Under the pieces are notes generated by a model, which saw only the letters and a list, made by a program, of their open reading frames with translations, made no database searches and had not been told where the DNA came from. This document shows positions 48,167 to 61,946 of a DNA stretch of 64,000 bases, piece by piece. Positions within the stretch are counted from its first letter, which is position 1; each line of letters opens with the position of its first letter. Source of the stretch: Poecilobothrus nobilitatus (taxonomy: Eukaryota > Arthropoda > Insecta > Diptera > Dolichopodidae); contig OX352774.1 of NCBI GenBank assembly GCA_947095535.1, forward strand, positions 244,429,825-244,493,824. Reading direction: 5' to 3'. Position numbers and translations under genes: made by a program.

Positions 48167-50290
48167 TTTAAAATTATTTTAAATTCAATTTTTCTTATAC
48201 TTAGAGCAGACATTTATAATTGTTAGTAGTATGTCTAGAAATAAAAGATAATCTAGTAACTTAATGAAAAAAATATCGTCATATAACATTATGTTCATCG
48301 GATGTCATATCAAGTGACTGTGAGTTATTCGAAAAATTTAGATTTGAGTTCAAGTGTTCAGTTTTATGGATTAAATCTAATGTTTCTAAAATGTTTTACT
48401 AATTATTGTTGTTTAGTCACTTAGCAATTTAGTCAAATAAAATCAAATATTTCTCAAATTCTTTACCATTTCGTAGCTTTGAAAAATATAATGGTATAAT
48501 TTAATGGTATAATTTAAAAGTGCACATCAATTTAATGTGATATTCACTTTTCTGTTTGATTTCATATTATGCAAATTTATTTTTAATTTCTCTAAAGAAA
48601 ATAACATTAATCCTTTTTTATAATGTATACAAAATCCTGGTTGTTTTTTCATTAAAAAACTGTAATCATAATTTATACATTAAAATATTTTTTTTTTTTT
48701 TAAATCAAATTATGTGAAAAAATTTGTTGTAATCCTTTTTTAAACAAAACCAAAACTTTTTTTTTATTTTTTTTTTTTTTTTGTATTTGTTAAATTCTTC
48801 GAAAATACTTTAAAAAATTTTTTTTTTCTCTAATATATCTTTCTCTTTCTTTTACCCTTGCTTTTATCATGTTTATCCAATGATTTTTAAGTACCAATAT
48901 AATATTTTTTTTTATATACATATGTATTATATTGTATATATATATATATATATATATGTATAAAAGGTTAAATAAACACTTCTTGCATAAACATTTAAAG
49001 TAGGTATACACCTTAGTAATACAAGTTTTTTTTTTTTTTCTGTTTTTTTTTTAATAAAATATTATCTATATAAATACATATATGTATATTTATGTATTCA
49101 TATATATTTACTGTGATATTAAATTGTTTTGTGTGAAAAATGTACACTAAATAACAAAAGGGTAAGAAAGAGATAGAAAGAAAAAAAAAAATTGAAAAGA
49201 ACAGAAATATTTTTTATGTCACGTTTTACAAATTTTCTGGATTGTTTAACCAGGAGAAAAAATAAAAAATAAAATAAAAAAAAAAATAGAAAATCAAACA
49301 AGATTTTTTTTTTTTTGTTTTTACAATAAAACGTTTAAAAAAATGTTATTCTTAAGTAGCAACACAGTAAAACACCATTATTTCATAGAAAATCAGTTTA
49401 AAAAAAAAAAAATTTTTTTTTTTATATATATTTATACAATAAAAGTGGAGAATGACAAGTCAAAAATAAGATACAGGATAACTATATGTAATGAAGGAAT
49501 AATAAAAAAAAAAAAAAGATAAAGCAAGTCATTAGGTTTATACAGAAATTAAATTTTGTTTAAATTACAAGAAAAACTATTTTAAATAATGGAATTCACC
49601 ATATTTATTCACCACACAACAGAGAAAAAAAAAATCTCTTTTATCTTGATTAAGTGGAGAAAAAATATTTTTTAATGTTTATTCAAATGTTCTTTATTTA
49701 GTTTTATTTCTTTTTTTTTTTTGGTTTTTTACAAATACCTATAGCATATTATTATATATGTTATATATGATAATATACATAAATATATAATTATAACATG
49801 TGTAATTAATTATCTATGAAATTGTAATTACTAACTGTAAATTTAACAGTCAATTATTAAAAAATAGAACCTTGTTTTATTTAATTTTATCTGTATTATA
49901 TATAGGTACTTTCTTTATTATTTTCATTTTCTTACTTTATCGAGTACTACGTTGTTTGAAAGGATCGGAAAAATTCGACCAAGTTTCCGTGAAAATGACA
50001 TAAATTAAAAACAATTTGACCAAATTTTTGAAAGAGCAAAACTATCAAAAGTAAATATTCCATATATGTATATGTATACTGAGAATAGACATAGGAATGC
50101 TTTTAATAACTGGAATTTGTCATTATAAAAGACAGATTTTGTAGTATGTATACTGCTAACTGTATTACTTACATAATATAGAGAACCATATAAGAAAACC
50201 AAGGCGAGAAAAGTTTACACTTACTTTAGTTCAACTTATTTAATATTAAGTTATTAAGTTCGACAAATGAATATTTTAATTATCATTTTT
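48167..50290. other. non-coding simple sequence
   Basis: T-rich tracts (48690-48850), a (TA)n run near 48937-48956 and A-rich blocks. Frames at 48790-49301 and 50005-50202 are low complexity. No gene recognised. Confidence 0.55.
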
Positions 50291-51436
50291 AGGGGTATTC
50301 ACGATTTAGTGTAAATATTTACTAGATTGCAAAAAAATTATCCATTTTTGAGTAATTCGTGAACGACCCAAGTAAAATTTGTGTTTCAAATATTTGCTAT
50401 ACTTATGACTTTTTATTTAAATGTCAAAAATCGAGTAAAACTTATCATTTATACTTGTTTTGTTTATGCTGTCAGTTAAGTTAAGTTCACGAATTTTAAG
50501 AAAAAAGGAGAAAGAGATGGCACCTATAATTAATCCGTTCTTTCCTTTTTTCGAGTATTAGCTTTTGTGATTGACATTTGATATTACTAATTAAAATGAA
50601 TATGAAAAAAAATTCCCAGAAAATCTGACAAATTAGATATTTTTTTTATTTATAATTAAAAAATTGTCAAAAAAATATTAGTAATAATGTCAACAAATTG
50701 AATAAGTACACGAAAATGAAATAAATTCATTCTTTTTCGGAGACAATTATTGTTTTAAGTAGTCCAATTTTTTTGACGTTCAGCGACTTTTCGTTGATTT
50801 TATTTTCAGTCTAGTTTACTCTTTTACACTGCCTTAGCAAATGAAAAAATGATTCTCTTTCGTTCATCTGTTATTAAATTAAGTTTTAAAAAAAGTATCA
50901 TAACAGCATCAGGTACATAAAATTTAAAAATTTAAATTTTTCCTATTAATAAAAAAAATAAAGTTGATATAAATATAGAAAAAATTTATAGATACGACAA
51001 AAATTAAAAAAAATTTAAATAAAATATTTTTAAATTATCTAAGAAACTAAATTTGGAATTTATTCCCGGCTGGGTACAATAATTATAATATAATAAAAAA
51101 AAAAAATTATTCATATATCGCAATATATAAATACTTAATATATCATAATATCTCGTACACCCCACATTCCTACCAGTAAACAGGGGTTATAGTTACCTGG
51201 CACATTTATGTACCACGGTACCTCGATATAAATAAATAAATAAATAAATAAATAAATTTAGAATTTAAAAAACAAAACTAAATAATATGCAATAGACTTA
51301 CAAAAATTTTCAATAGGATTTAGCTCTTGCAAAGTCTTGCAAATCTTGCACTTTTTTTGTACATAAAAATAACAAGAAATTGTGTACTTTAACTGTCATA
51401 CAGTTGACACCTAGTTTTGAACTCGTGAATTCCCCT
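50291..51436. mobile_element. terminal-inverted-repeat DNA element, family unknown
   Basis: The left end AGGGGTATTCACGA (50291-50304) and the right end TCGTGAATTCCCCT (51423-51436) are inverse repeats with 13 of 14 matches. TTCGTGAACGACCC and GTTAAGTTCACGAATTTT inside repeat the terminal word. A SINE tail lies within it. No transposase frame is present and I see no obvious target-site duplication. A related solo end may be at 23165. Confidence 0.45.
51152..51260 (+). mobile_element. SINE 3' part with (TAAA)n tail
   Basis: A G+C-richer block (CTCGTACACCCCACATTCCT, GTTACCTGGCACATTTATGT, ACCACGGTACCTCG) runs straight into a (AAAT)n tail of about 30 bp (51229-51260). The word GCACATTTATGT resembles CCACATTTATGT near the 3' end of the SINE at 11053, so the two may share a tail family. 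The head with pol III boxes is not clear. Confidence 0.5.
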
Positions 51437-51591
51437 CTTATTTTCTGTTATTTTTAAAGATTTAATTAAAAACTTGAAGTTCAGTTGTGAAAAATATCGT
51501 GCGGTGGTATTTATTGAGTAATCGACTAGAATTGTTACAAAACAAAATGGGAATAGCTAACAAAATTAAGATTGAAAGAATAAATAAAAAT

Positions 51592-51891
51592 TAAATTTTT
51601 TACGATGATGTAAAAATTACAAGAGGTGCTGATATATTCCAGCTAAAGATGGCCGATAACATTGAAAAAAAATGTTATCAAGATACCTTTGAAGATGTTG
51701 AAAGGCAACATAATTTAAGTGAAATTTTTAAAATACTTAAATTTAAAAATAATTATAAAATACTTTTATTTTTTTTTAAGCTAAACTTTTGGAAATTTTT
51801 GTTCCCTATTAAATTAATAATAATAATATTAAAAATGAAAAATAAGCAGTTACAGATCGGCAAAAGCATGGATAAACTTAGTATAATTTAA
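51592..51891 (+). other. unrecognised small open frame
   Basis: After a TAA just upstream of 51592 the frame is open: IFYDDVKITRGADIFQLK, then ATG at 51649 in AAAGATGG (a good start context), then MADNIEKKCYQDTFEDVERQ. The first ~45 residues from the upstream part are varied and acidic/polar. From about residue 25 after the ATG the composition turns into Lys/Phe/Ile/Leu low complexity. The frame closes at 51891. It could be an old exon or transposon fragment that runs into non-coding DNA. I do not recognise it, and see no clear splice site. Confidence 0.2.
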
Positions 51892-51899
51892 CATAAAAA

Positions 51900-52950
51900 A
51901 TAATAGAGATAACTAAGGGTACTCTAAAAAATAATTGTAGGCATAAAAAAACAAAAAAAAAAAAAAAAAATACCAGAGAAAAAACATTGCAATTAATCCT
52001 GATAATTATTCCTAGAGTCATAGATAGATAGTTAATAAAATAAATTTATACATAGATACATATATATTTTACTTTGTATTAAATATTTAATTTTTTAGTA
52101 GTTTTTCAATTTTTCATTTTGTTATTGGAGTAAAGAATTACAGAAATTTTCATTTTTTATTTTTTATTTTGCTTTTTTCATTATTTTTGAAAACCATAAA
52201 ATAAGGAATAAAAAAGAAAGAGAGACAGAAAAAAAAAAACCGCAAATAAAAATAAAACAAGAAGAAAAATATTTATTTGATTTTATTTGATTTTCCCATC
52301 AAAAGTATTTTGTACAGAAAAAAATTGAATAAAAAAAATCAAATACATATCGATTTGTCAAATTAAAGATTGTAATTTGTCAAACAACAAAAGTTTTAAA
52401 TGCAACAAGAATCAATGATTGACATTTAGAATTCAAATAACAATGAAAATTGAAAGATAAAGATATAATATCTATAGTGTTTTTTTTTTTTAAATTAGAG
52501 TTACTTTACAAAAATATTAATTGATGGTGACATTTTTTTTTTAAGTAGATTAAAATTAATGTATATTGTATATATAAAGAATAATGATTTATTAGAAATA
52601 GTAGGTATTATAAATATAGTGGAATTTTTTTTTTTTTTTTGTATCTTAAGTAACTAATTCAAAGATAATTTTTTCGATAAACTATTTATAAGATTCTTAT
52701 AGTTCGTTATTTGGCACAATAATGTTTAAATAGAATGTTTCAGCATAAACCAGTATTTTAAACAAAATTTTGTAAAATAAACCTCTACCATCTGAAAAAT
52801 AAAAATTTAATTAGTTTTGTGTTTAAAAACAGTGTATGTCGAATTACACTCCTATTAAAGGATATTAATTTCTACATCTTAAATTCTTTTTCGAGTTTCA
52901 GTTAATTGCTTCAATTTAAGTATCCACTCTTACAACAATATACAAACCTA
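51900..52950. other. non-coding spacer
   Basis: A-rich and T-rich tracts; nothing gene-like. Confidence 0.55.
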
Positions 52951-53175
52951 GTCAGAAGAGTAAAAATACAAAGACTAGTTTGGCTACGAGATGTAATTGT
53001 AAGGGGAGAAAATTGTCGGATGAGAATGGTTTTTGAATCCAACCTATATGGTGTACGTAGCAGAAGCAAACAAAAATTAAACTGACTGATTTCCAGGGAT
53101 AGAACAGGATTTCCGATTTTAGGTCTGCGGCAGGTTATGAAGAACTAAAAGATGCTCAGGATAGGGACATTATTT
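52951..53175 (+). pseudogene. LINE reverse-transcriptase ORF, C-terminal relic
   Basis: Codons 52951-53082 read VRRVKIQRLVWLRDV, then ENCRMRMVFESNLYGVRSRS, then KQKLN before an in-frame TGA where the family has a Trp-containing segment. This follows the tail of many non-LTR retrotransposon (LINE) polymerase proteins: RLxWLGHVxRM ... VFxxxPxGxRxRGRPxxRW. GHV has decayed to RDV and RGRP to RSKQ. After the stop, an out-of-frame AAGYEELKDAQDRD may be remnant sequence of the same ORF. Only this short 3' piece remains, as expected from 5' truncation of LINE insertions. The reverse-transcriptase core and endonuclease are absent. LINE clade cannot be decided from this piece. Confidence 0.7.
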
Positions 53176-53249
53176 GAGCTCGGTCGGAGAATATAGAGTC
53201 TGGTATCCAAACCAATATATGTTACATTAAGATAAAAATGCTAAAATAA

Positions 53250-55385
53250 TATAAAGTTTAAAAATTTCCTATTATTAAGAACAACTTTAAACATTTATTT
53301 TAATTTATTTTATTATGCTTATAAATTAATTCAATATAAAGTCAATAATAATTATTTTTTAAAATAGGAAAAATAAATTCTACAACTAATTTAAAGAAAA
53401 ATTTTTGTATTGTACGATACGTAATTGATGTCAAAACACTTGAAATGTTGATTGTTTGATCCTTAACACTATTTTCCAATTTATCCTGATATTTTTTTAT
53501 TTTATTTTTATGTTTTGAATTAACATTCTTCTTTTTAAATAAATTTTATTATATTTCTTTTTAAAAGTAAAAATGATTAAAGTTAAAAAAGGATTTAATG
53601 TATTTTTTTTTTTTTTTTGCTTAGAAATTTCTTTTTAAGGATGTATTAAAAAAAGAAAAATAAAATACTATATAAATTGTAGTATTGTATTGTGAAAATA
53701 TTCTTTTATAAGATTTAATAGTAAAAAATGCTTTACTAGGATATTTTATTAAAGCTATAATTTACCGATTATCAAAATTTATATATTTGGCTCCATTTTT
53801 TTTTTTTTGTTTTTTTTTTACGTTTTGCATAACATTCAAACTAACATGTTAGAATTAATAAAAGAAAATCTAAAAAAAAAAAAAATCGACATCCAACAGG
53901 AATAAATGTACAAAAGTTTGGAGGTCAATTTCAATACTAATATACAGTAGAGAGAAAAAAAAAGACAATAAATAACTCAAAAAATAACTAAAAGAAAGAG
54001 AAAGATATATGGTTATATTAACATATATACATATAATAGTAAATGGATGGTATTATAACAAAAAAGGATTTAGATCCTTGATGATGATATTCACAAAATA
54101 ATAAATCACAATCAGTTTTTTTGAATATTTTATAATAAATAAAATATATACTAGAGTAGTATTGTTTTTTTTTTCCTTTTACGTGCTTGTGTGTTAGTGT
54201 GTCAAAGAAAGAGAAAAAAAAAACAATAGTGATATATTAAGATAAATAAAGCATTATCCTTTTATTTAGTATTATTTTTTTTTTATTTTTTTGTTGTACT
54301 ACAGTTTGAGACTTCCATGGTGGATTTGATAAGCTTTAAATATTAAGGCGAAAAATTGTTAGATAATAATGTCTTAATGCCAAGACTCATGAATAAAAAA
54401 AAAAACAAATTGTAAGTTGAAACAGAATTGACCTCTATAATAAAGTCATTTTGATGAAAATCAGTTTTTCATTTGTGGTATTTTTTTTTTTTGTTTTTGT
54501 TTTTGTGGTTTACAAAAAAAAAAATTTATTATTTTGTACAATAAATTGTAGACTAATCTGAATAATATTAGGACATATTAACAAAACGAATAAGTGTAGG
54601 TTAAGGTGTTACATTGTTTCTAAGCGAGTAAGATGCTTAAGATAAATACTTAACTTCTAGGACTCCTCTTTTTAGAAATTTTCCAAATCATGGCGAATCT
54701 TTTATTACAAGAAATATTTTTTATTAAAAAAAACATTATTTTACAATAAAATTAAATGATTTTTAATCATAAGAGATACAAATATTTTATAAATTCTGAT
54801 TATTTTTAATTTATTTTATATATAAGGAAATCTATTTTATTTCAACAAGTGATTGGATGGTATTCTTAGAATTCAGTGAAAAATGGTGACAAAAAAACGG
54901 TGAAAATAAAGTCATTCTACAGAGGAGCTGCACAAGATTCTTCTGGGTACGGATTGATTTTGACAAACTAAAACTACTTGCTTTAAAACCAAACTGTTGG
55001 ATGATTCTACAGATAGTAAATATACAGTTTTATTTTAAGCATAAAGATAAGATAAATAAAAATGAATGCTTACAGAATTTTAAAAGCCATGAAGTATCCT
55101 AGTATCCTAAAATAAAATTTGTATACCAACGAAAATTTCCAAGAACAAAAAGTTGAATCTTTTCAAATTAAATTGCTTTGATAAATAAACGAAAAAAGTG
55201 GAGTTGATTTGGCGTTACATTCCCAGACTTTTTAAGGTATAGCGAAAACTACCATATATTGAAATGCTCAAGTTCCCGAAAAATATGGTCTAATAAAAAT
55301 GACTATAGTAACCGAACAGTCGTAGTAAAAAGTTTGTGCTGAAGAAAAAATAAAGAGCGAATCAAAGCAAGCTATATGTAAAACA
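53250..55385. other. non-coding simple sequence
   Basis: Homopolymer-rich DNA; a G+C-richer patch near 54905-55000 contains no open frame I can support. Confidence 0.5.
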
Positions 55386-55386
55386 A

Positions 55387-55475
55387 GGCGCAGTGGCGCA
55401 GCAAGGCGCAGTGGCGCAATGGTTAAATGGAATGAGCGTCGAAAGTATCACTGGGTTTTTTAAAAAGACAAATAA
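55387..55475 (+). mobile_element. SINE head with duplicated start
   Basis: AAGGCGCAGTGGCGCA occurs twice in a row (55385-55400 and 55405-55420), the second followed by ATGGTTAAATGGAATGAGCG. TGGCGCAATGG is an excellent pol III A box. CGTCGAAAGTATCACTGGGT follows in the place of the anticodon arm and B box. Only the 5' part is recognisable. Confidence 0.55.
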
Positions 55476-55479
55476 CATT

Positions 55480-58400
55480 ATTTTGCACATTATCGAAATA
55501 ACCCAGTTAAATTAATATATTTAATTTGCTTATAATTTAATTGACTAGGTGTTTCAGATATTAAAATTTTTCTAAAAATTGTACTTGAATTAAATGTTAC
55601 TCGTGAAAAAATGTTTAAAAATACTTTAAAATAAATAACGTTTTCATACAATAATTATAGTATTTTTCTTTTATTTTTCATCATATTAAATAAAAATTTA
55701 TCAATAATATTAATAATATCATTATCGTTACTATCAATATCATCATTATAATCATTATATTTATCATCATCATCAACATCATAAAATACTCATCATCTGT
55801 AAATGGCAAAATATAAACTGGAAAAAAGCAAAAAAAAAACAAAATAGAAGGGATTTGTTATTTCATCATATTCAGGAATAATGTGAGCCTATTAACTTAA
55901 AGGAGAACAAAAAAAAACCGGATTATTTTCTATTTTTATCAGAATAAGAATCGTTATCACCCTTCATCATCATTGAAATTGTTTTCGCACATTTTGATTC
56001 TTTTTTTTTTTCGCCCCCTGTTTTATAACCTTGTACTTTGTATCCAGGAAATTTTTTTTTTTTGTTTTCAATCTCTCTATTAAGGATTTTTAGCGTGAAT
56101 AGTGAATACAAGGAATTTTTGAAAACAAAAAAGAAGAAAAATAAATCTTAAAATAATAATGAAGGAATTACTTGTTGTTTTTTTTTTTTTGTGATTAAAT
56201 GGAATATTTTATAGGGTAAATTACACAATATTTATCCATGTTTTTTAAATTCGTCAAACAGATTCATTTTTAAAAATAGTTAAGGAATAAATTTTAAATA
56301 GAGAGTTTTCATACTTGGTAGATTTGGGGTGACTTGTATTTAGACAATAACATTAAAAGAACTTTTTTCGTATGTATGAAGGAAAAATTCACAAAATTAT
56401 CAAAAATTTTTTTATTTTTTTTATTTGTAAATCTTAATCCCAGGAATAATATGGAGGTAAGTAGGTAAGTGAAAATTAAATCTATTTACATTTATCTTGA
56501 ATTTGTGCAGATTATAAGCGAAAATCCATTGGTTGGTAATAGATTCCACATGTTTGAAGTTCTGATAACAATAAGCGAATTGCTATAACTAGTATAGTAC
56601 CACTTCGATAGTTCCGCATAGTAGAAATGACCAATTGCAGATCCTTAAATTCTAAAAAAAAAAAATCCTAAGAAATACTGAGTTGCACGCAAAGTTTGAC
56701 TTCAATATTTTTGAATAATTAAATTTTATTGCTCGGATAATTTAATATTCGAGAATCATATTTAATTTCTTTCACTCGAATCTGTTCGATTTTTCTTGTA
56801 ATCTATTGTATAATTTCAGTTAAATTTTAGTTGAATTTAATTATCACATGATGTTATCATGATGTTAAACTGTTTGTGTTTCGTATTTAATTATAAAATT
56901 ATGTTGCTGTGATGATAACCCATAACATGTTATAAACTTCTGCTCAGCAAATCAGCAAAAATTGTTATTATGGAATAGGAGTTTGTTAAATGGTTCAATG
57001 TGTCAAAATAGAATTAAAAGTTGTATATAGTTCGACCTTTAAATTGATGGGAAATTTTGCAGATATGTATCACAACTCACAAGTTCTATAATATGATATG
57101 GGTATATTACATATTCAAAAGTTGAAATTATAAGGTCATTGTATAATTTTTTGGTTTTAGAAAGAAAAAATCAAAATATATATGTTATGCTTTTTTGTCT
57201 AGAAAACCAAATTCATTCTCTCTTTAATTATATTAATAGTCATTTATTGTCAATGTTAACCTAAAGATATTTAACGCCGATTACATCTTTGTTTTTGATC
57301 TTACCATTTAGACACTGATTTTCCAATAGAATTGTTGTCACGTTTTAACAACATTTTATCGTATTTTCCTTCTCGTTTTTTTTTTTATTTTTTTTTTATT
57401 TTTTTCAAATTATAAGAACAAAAAAAAAAAACATTGAAAATAGCTCTATTTTATATCCATATTGATGGAATCTTGTACAAATATCACACAGGATAAAATT
57501 TACCTATTTATTTAACATAAATGAATATATTTATTGGTAGTGTATATTTTTTTTATTTTTTTTGTAGATTTTTGTTGGATGGTGATAATCTGCAGAAAAT
57601 CGTGTTGAATTCAATATCCTTTAGAACACAAAATAGAATAGTAAAGTAAAAAAAAAAAAGTTTTGGTTGAAAAACAAAAAAAAAAAAATAAAACTTTTAA
57701 AGGAATAAAGTTTAGTCTAAATACAGAGTAGAATTAAAAACTTTTTTTTTTTTTTTAGAGAACGTGCAAAAAAAAAATTCGATCATCATCGTGGATTATT
57801 GAGAAATCACTTCAGATATGCACCACTTTAAAAAAAAAAAAAATTGTAATAACACCTAGTTGAAAAACAAAAAACAAAATTTTTGTTTTTCTTAACTTTT
57901 TTGTTGTATATAGATAAAAAAAAATGTTGAAATTCTGTTCAGGAATCATAGGAAGTCAATTTAATAGAAGAGTAAATATATTTTTGAATAAATATGGTTT
58001 TGATGTAATCAAAAACAGGAAAAAAAAAAATTATAAAAATATGTAGTAGTTATTTTTTCTTGGGTTAGTTATTTGTAAGTTTTAAACTAGTTGAAAATTC
58101 AAATGGATTTAAACGTTAAATTGTAAAAAGAGAATTTGTAAAAAAAAATAAAAAAAAAATTAAGGAGATTATCAAAATACTAAGGATATTAGAGTTAATT
58201 TTTTCGAAATTATTACTTTTTTAAAGTTTTAAATAGGTAAATCAGTTTGAAATTTTAAAAATAATTAAAAGTACTTGGTATAGTTTAATAAGTCCAATAT
58301 TAAACAAAAAAGTTTTATCATGACCACAATGAAGTGGAAATAAATCGTTTATCTTTCTTTATTCTTTTACTCAAAGGATTTAATACTGTGTTGTTGTTTG

Positions 58401-61400
58401 TATTTTGAATAAAATCCCTAAAAACAGATTACCTAACTGGATAGTATTAAGAGTAAAGTGAATTTTATTATTATCCAATTTATAAAGGAAATTCTAAAAG
58501 TAAAATAAAAGTTTCATAAAAGTATTGTTATTTTATACAATAAAAACAAAGTTTAAAATTATGGCAGACAATTTTGTCCCCAAACTTAAAAAAAAAAAAA
58601 AATGATTACAGCGTTATTTTAGATTTTTGTGTTGCGTTCTCTATTTCCTGCCTGGTTTTTTCTACACGAATAAAGAAAACTAATATATAAAACTGCAATT
58701 TTTTAATCAATAATAGAAAAGGAACAGTAAACAGAAATGAAAATAAAAATGTTAAATATCTAATAGCGAAGCATACCAAAAGACTTGGCTTATCCGCAAA
58801 CGACTAATAAAGAGCTTTTCACCTCCTTTGCAGATGTTCAGCTTTGTTGGCTAAAAGAAACATTCATTTGGGACAATATTACTTCAACAATCTCAGCGAT
58901 CTAGCAAGTAACATTTAAAAATGTGACTTTACATTCTTCACTTAGTAAAAAGATCAAATTGGTTTTAAACGAGGGGGATAGACAAGTTTCTATGTGGTAT
59001 CACAATGGAACAAATACGTTCTAAGTGTGCTTTTTCGGCAGCCACTTTAATTTAACCTAAAAAATGTTAAAATTACTAGAACCATTGAAACATTCCCTTT
59101 GAATATAATATAAAATACAGATATCAATTCTCTAATCTTAAAATATTGTCTTAAAATTCAATATCCAAAAATAACAATATTTATGCAAAATAACAGTTAC
59201 ATAATAAACAGTTACTTCTAGTTATTAGAGTTATTCTTATTTTCCCCATTTTTTCTATAATTATTTATAAAAAAAAAATAAAACAAAACTACATGTCTAA
59301 CTTTAAATAATAATAATAATAATAATAATATATAAAATAAAAATGTCATCTGTACAATGAACTAAATACGTCAAAAATCAAAACAAAAACTAATGACAAT
59401 TGCTATTTCGCCTTATAATATGCAATTATACTTTATTTTAACACTATTCATTATTATTTTCTCTTATTAGGTAGGTAAATAATTTTTTAACGAAATTGTT
59501 GTTGTTGTTTTTATTCTGTGAAAAATTTGATTTTTTTTTTTTAACACTCAAACTAAGTAAAAAAAATATAAATGTGGTACTAAATATTAGGTAGTTGTAA
59601 TAGTTATAATAAGTAATATTAAAATAAATAACAGTTTTACTATTTTTATTTCAAATATTATTATTACATACAACAATATTTATTGTTATAACCTTCTTGT
59701 TAATATACTGTTAATATCAATTTTCAACAACTTACCAAAAAAAATAAAAAAATAAAATAAGAAAAACAAAACTTTCAACAGAATATTGAAAATGAAATTT
59801 ATTAAAATAAATTAATTCACTATTTTCTCAATCAATATTAATTGGAATTGTTGTATTTATTATTTGGTTTTTTTTTTTGTCTGATGTAAATATTTTTAAA
59901 AATTATTTTATTTTAAGTCTGTTTTTATTTTTGCTGTTTCACTGTCATTTTTATTTAATTTTTATATAACAATACAAATAACCTCACTCTGCTACCATTA
60001 AGTTAACAAAAAAAGAAGAAAAACTTTAATTATTGCATATGTTTAGGAGCATTTTTACCTTTTTTCCATAATAAATTTACTCTATAAAATTATTATGAAC
60101 GTTAGATAGTTTCAAAATTGTAACGGTAAAATGCTAATTTTTGTGAAGTGAGGTTAAAGCTGTAAAAGCTATATAGTCAAGATACAGGTAATAAAGACTC
60201 AATAAGTAAAGGATTTAGATGTTAATTTAAAAAATACATCACAATAACCCTGCTTTGCTTGTATAAGGGAAATAATAGTAGATTAGTTAGTTAGACAGTT
60301 TAAAGGATTAGATATTTTAAGTTTACTGAATGAAAAATAATATTTTCAACAATTTTTTTGTACCGTTACGTTTTGTTAGTGTTCAATACTAGAAAAATTA
60401 ATAGAAAATAAAACAAAAAAAAAAAGAAGCAACTAAATCATGTTTCGTTAATTTTCTTCTTTGTTTTTTTTTTTTCTGTTTCCTTTTCAAAATTAGATTT
60501 TTTTTTATTTATTTTGTTTTTTCGTTATCGTTTTTCTTTTTCTATTTTCAAGATAAATTAAAAGCATTAAAGAATATAATCAAAGAAAAAAAAAATAATA
60601 ATTAGAAAGAGAAAGAATAATAAAAATAAAAGAAAAACTGAACAGGAAAATAAAAATACAATATACTACTTAATCACATTATTCATATGTAAGAGGGCTC
60701 CACCTGCTGAGTATTAAATTATATAAGAATAATTTGCTAATAACACGCATAATATCCTGTGAACAGGATAATATGCATATATATCAGTTTTTTTTTTTTT
60801 TTCGTACATACTAATATATACATATGTATATATACTTTTTTTTGGATATGTGCGAATATATATAGGTTCATATATATATATATGTAAATATTTTATTTAT
60901 TTTTATTATTATTGTTTTATTATAATTTTATTTTTAAAGCATTTTTCCGCATTATAAGAAATTTATTTATTGTGAAAAAAAAATGTTATTTAATTTAACT
61001 GTATACTGTATATCATTTAACGTTTCTAGATATAATTTGACAGTTTGGTTGTTTGTTTTAGTTTTGAAAATAAGGCGGAAAGTTAACATCTACGGTTTGA
61101 AGGAATTTCTATATAGAGTTGAGCAAACAGTTTTTTATATTATGTACTTTTAAATATGTATTAAAATTAAAAATGTTTTCAGTTGTAAAAACTCAACTAG
61201 GTTTAGAAGAATCTCTCATAATTTTTAGACTATATGGCGTATGTTCTATAAAGTAACACTCAATAGTAATTAATAAAATAAATTTTTTGAATTAAAATTA
61301 AACGTTGATTAAGCAAAAAAGATTTGTTATTGTAATTTTTTTGACGTTTGACTTTTTTTCGGCTCAAAAAAAAATTCGTCCGAACTTTTATAACAACTTT

Positions 61401-61900
61401 TTTTAAATAAATTTTGTTTTTTCATTCGTTTTTCTATTATTTTATTCTTTATTATTTGTATTATTTCGAGTATTATTTACATAAATGTAGTTTTAAAATG
61501 CTGTTTTATTTTATTATATAGATTAATATTTTACTTTATTAAAAGCTCTAATAACTAAAGTCGATTATAGATTACATATTTAGAATAAGATATTGTTTAT
61601 TTTATTTTTTTTTTTATTTCTTATTTAATTCAAACAAGGAACAGTAAAAAGCTCTAAACTTAATTTTTACAAATTATACAAATTAAAAACAATTTTCATT
61701 ACATTATTTTACAATACTAAGTAAAACCAAAAAAATATGTCAATTTTTCTTACATACGTTAAGCGGATCCGTTTTAATCTTAATCTGTACTGAAGAGCAA
61801 ATCTTAAAACAAATTTTCGGACATTCACATTCGGTCAAATAGAGTAACGTTTTGCGCTAGTAATCCTCTTCAAATATGGAGCCCGTACTTCAATTTGGCA
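55480..61900. other. long non-coding simple-sequence stretch
   Basis: Contents: an ATC/ATT cryptic repeat (55709-55800), an (AAT)n run (59306-59331), many homopolymers and TATATA words. A G+C-richer patch at about 58760-59060 includes GTGGTATCACAATGGAACAA followed by TTCTAAGTGTGC. It looks like old transposon sequence, but I cannot place it. No gene seen. Confidence 0.5.
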
Positions 61901-61946
61901 TATTCCAATGCAATTGACATAATATTCCAATGAGTTACTATCATAA

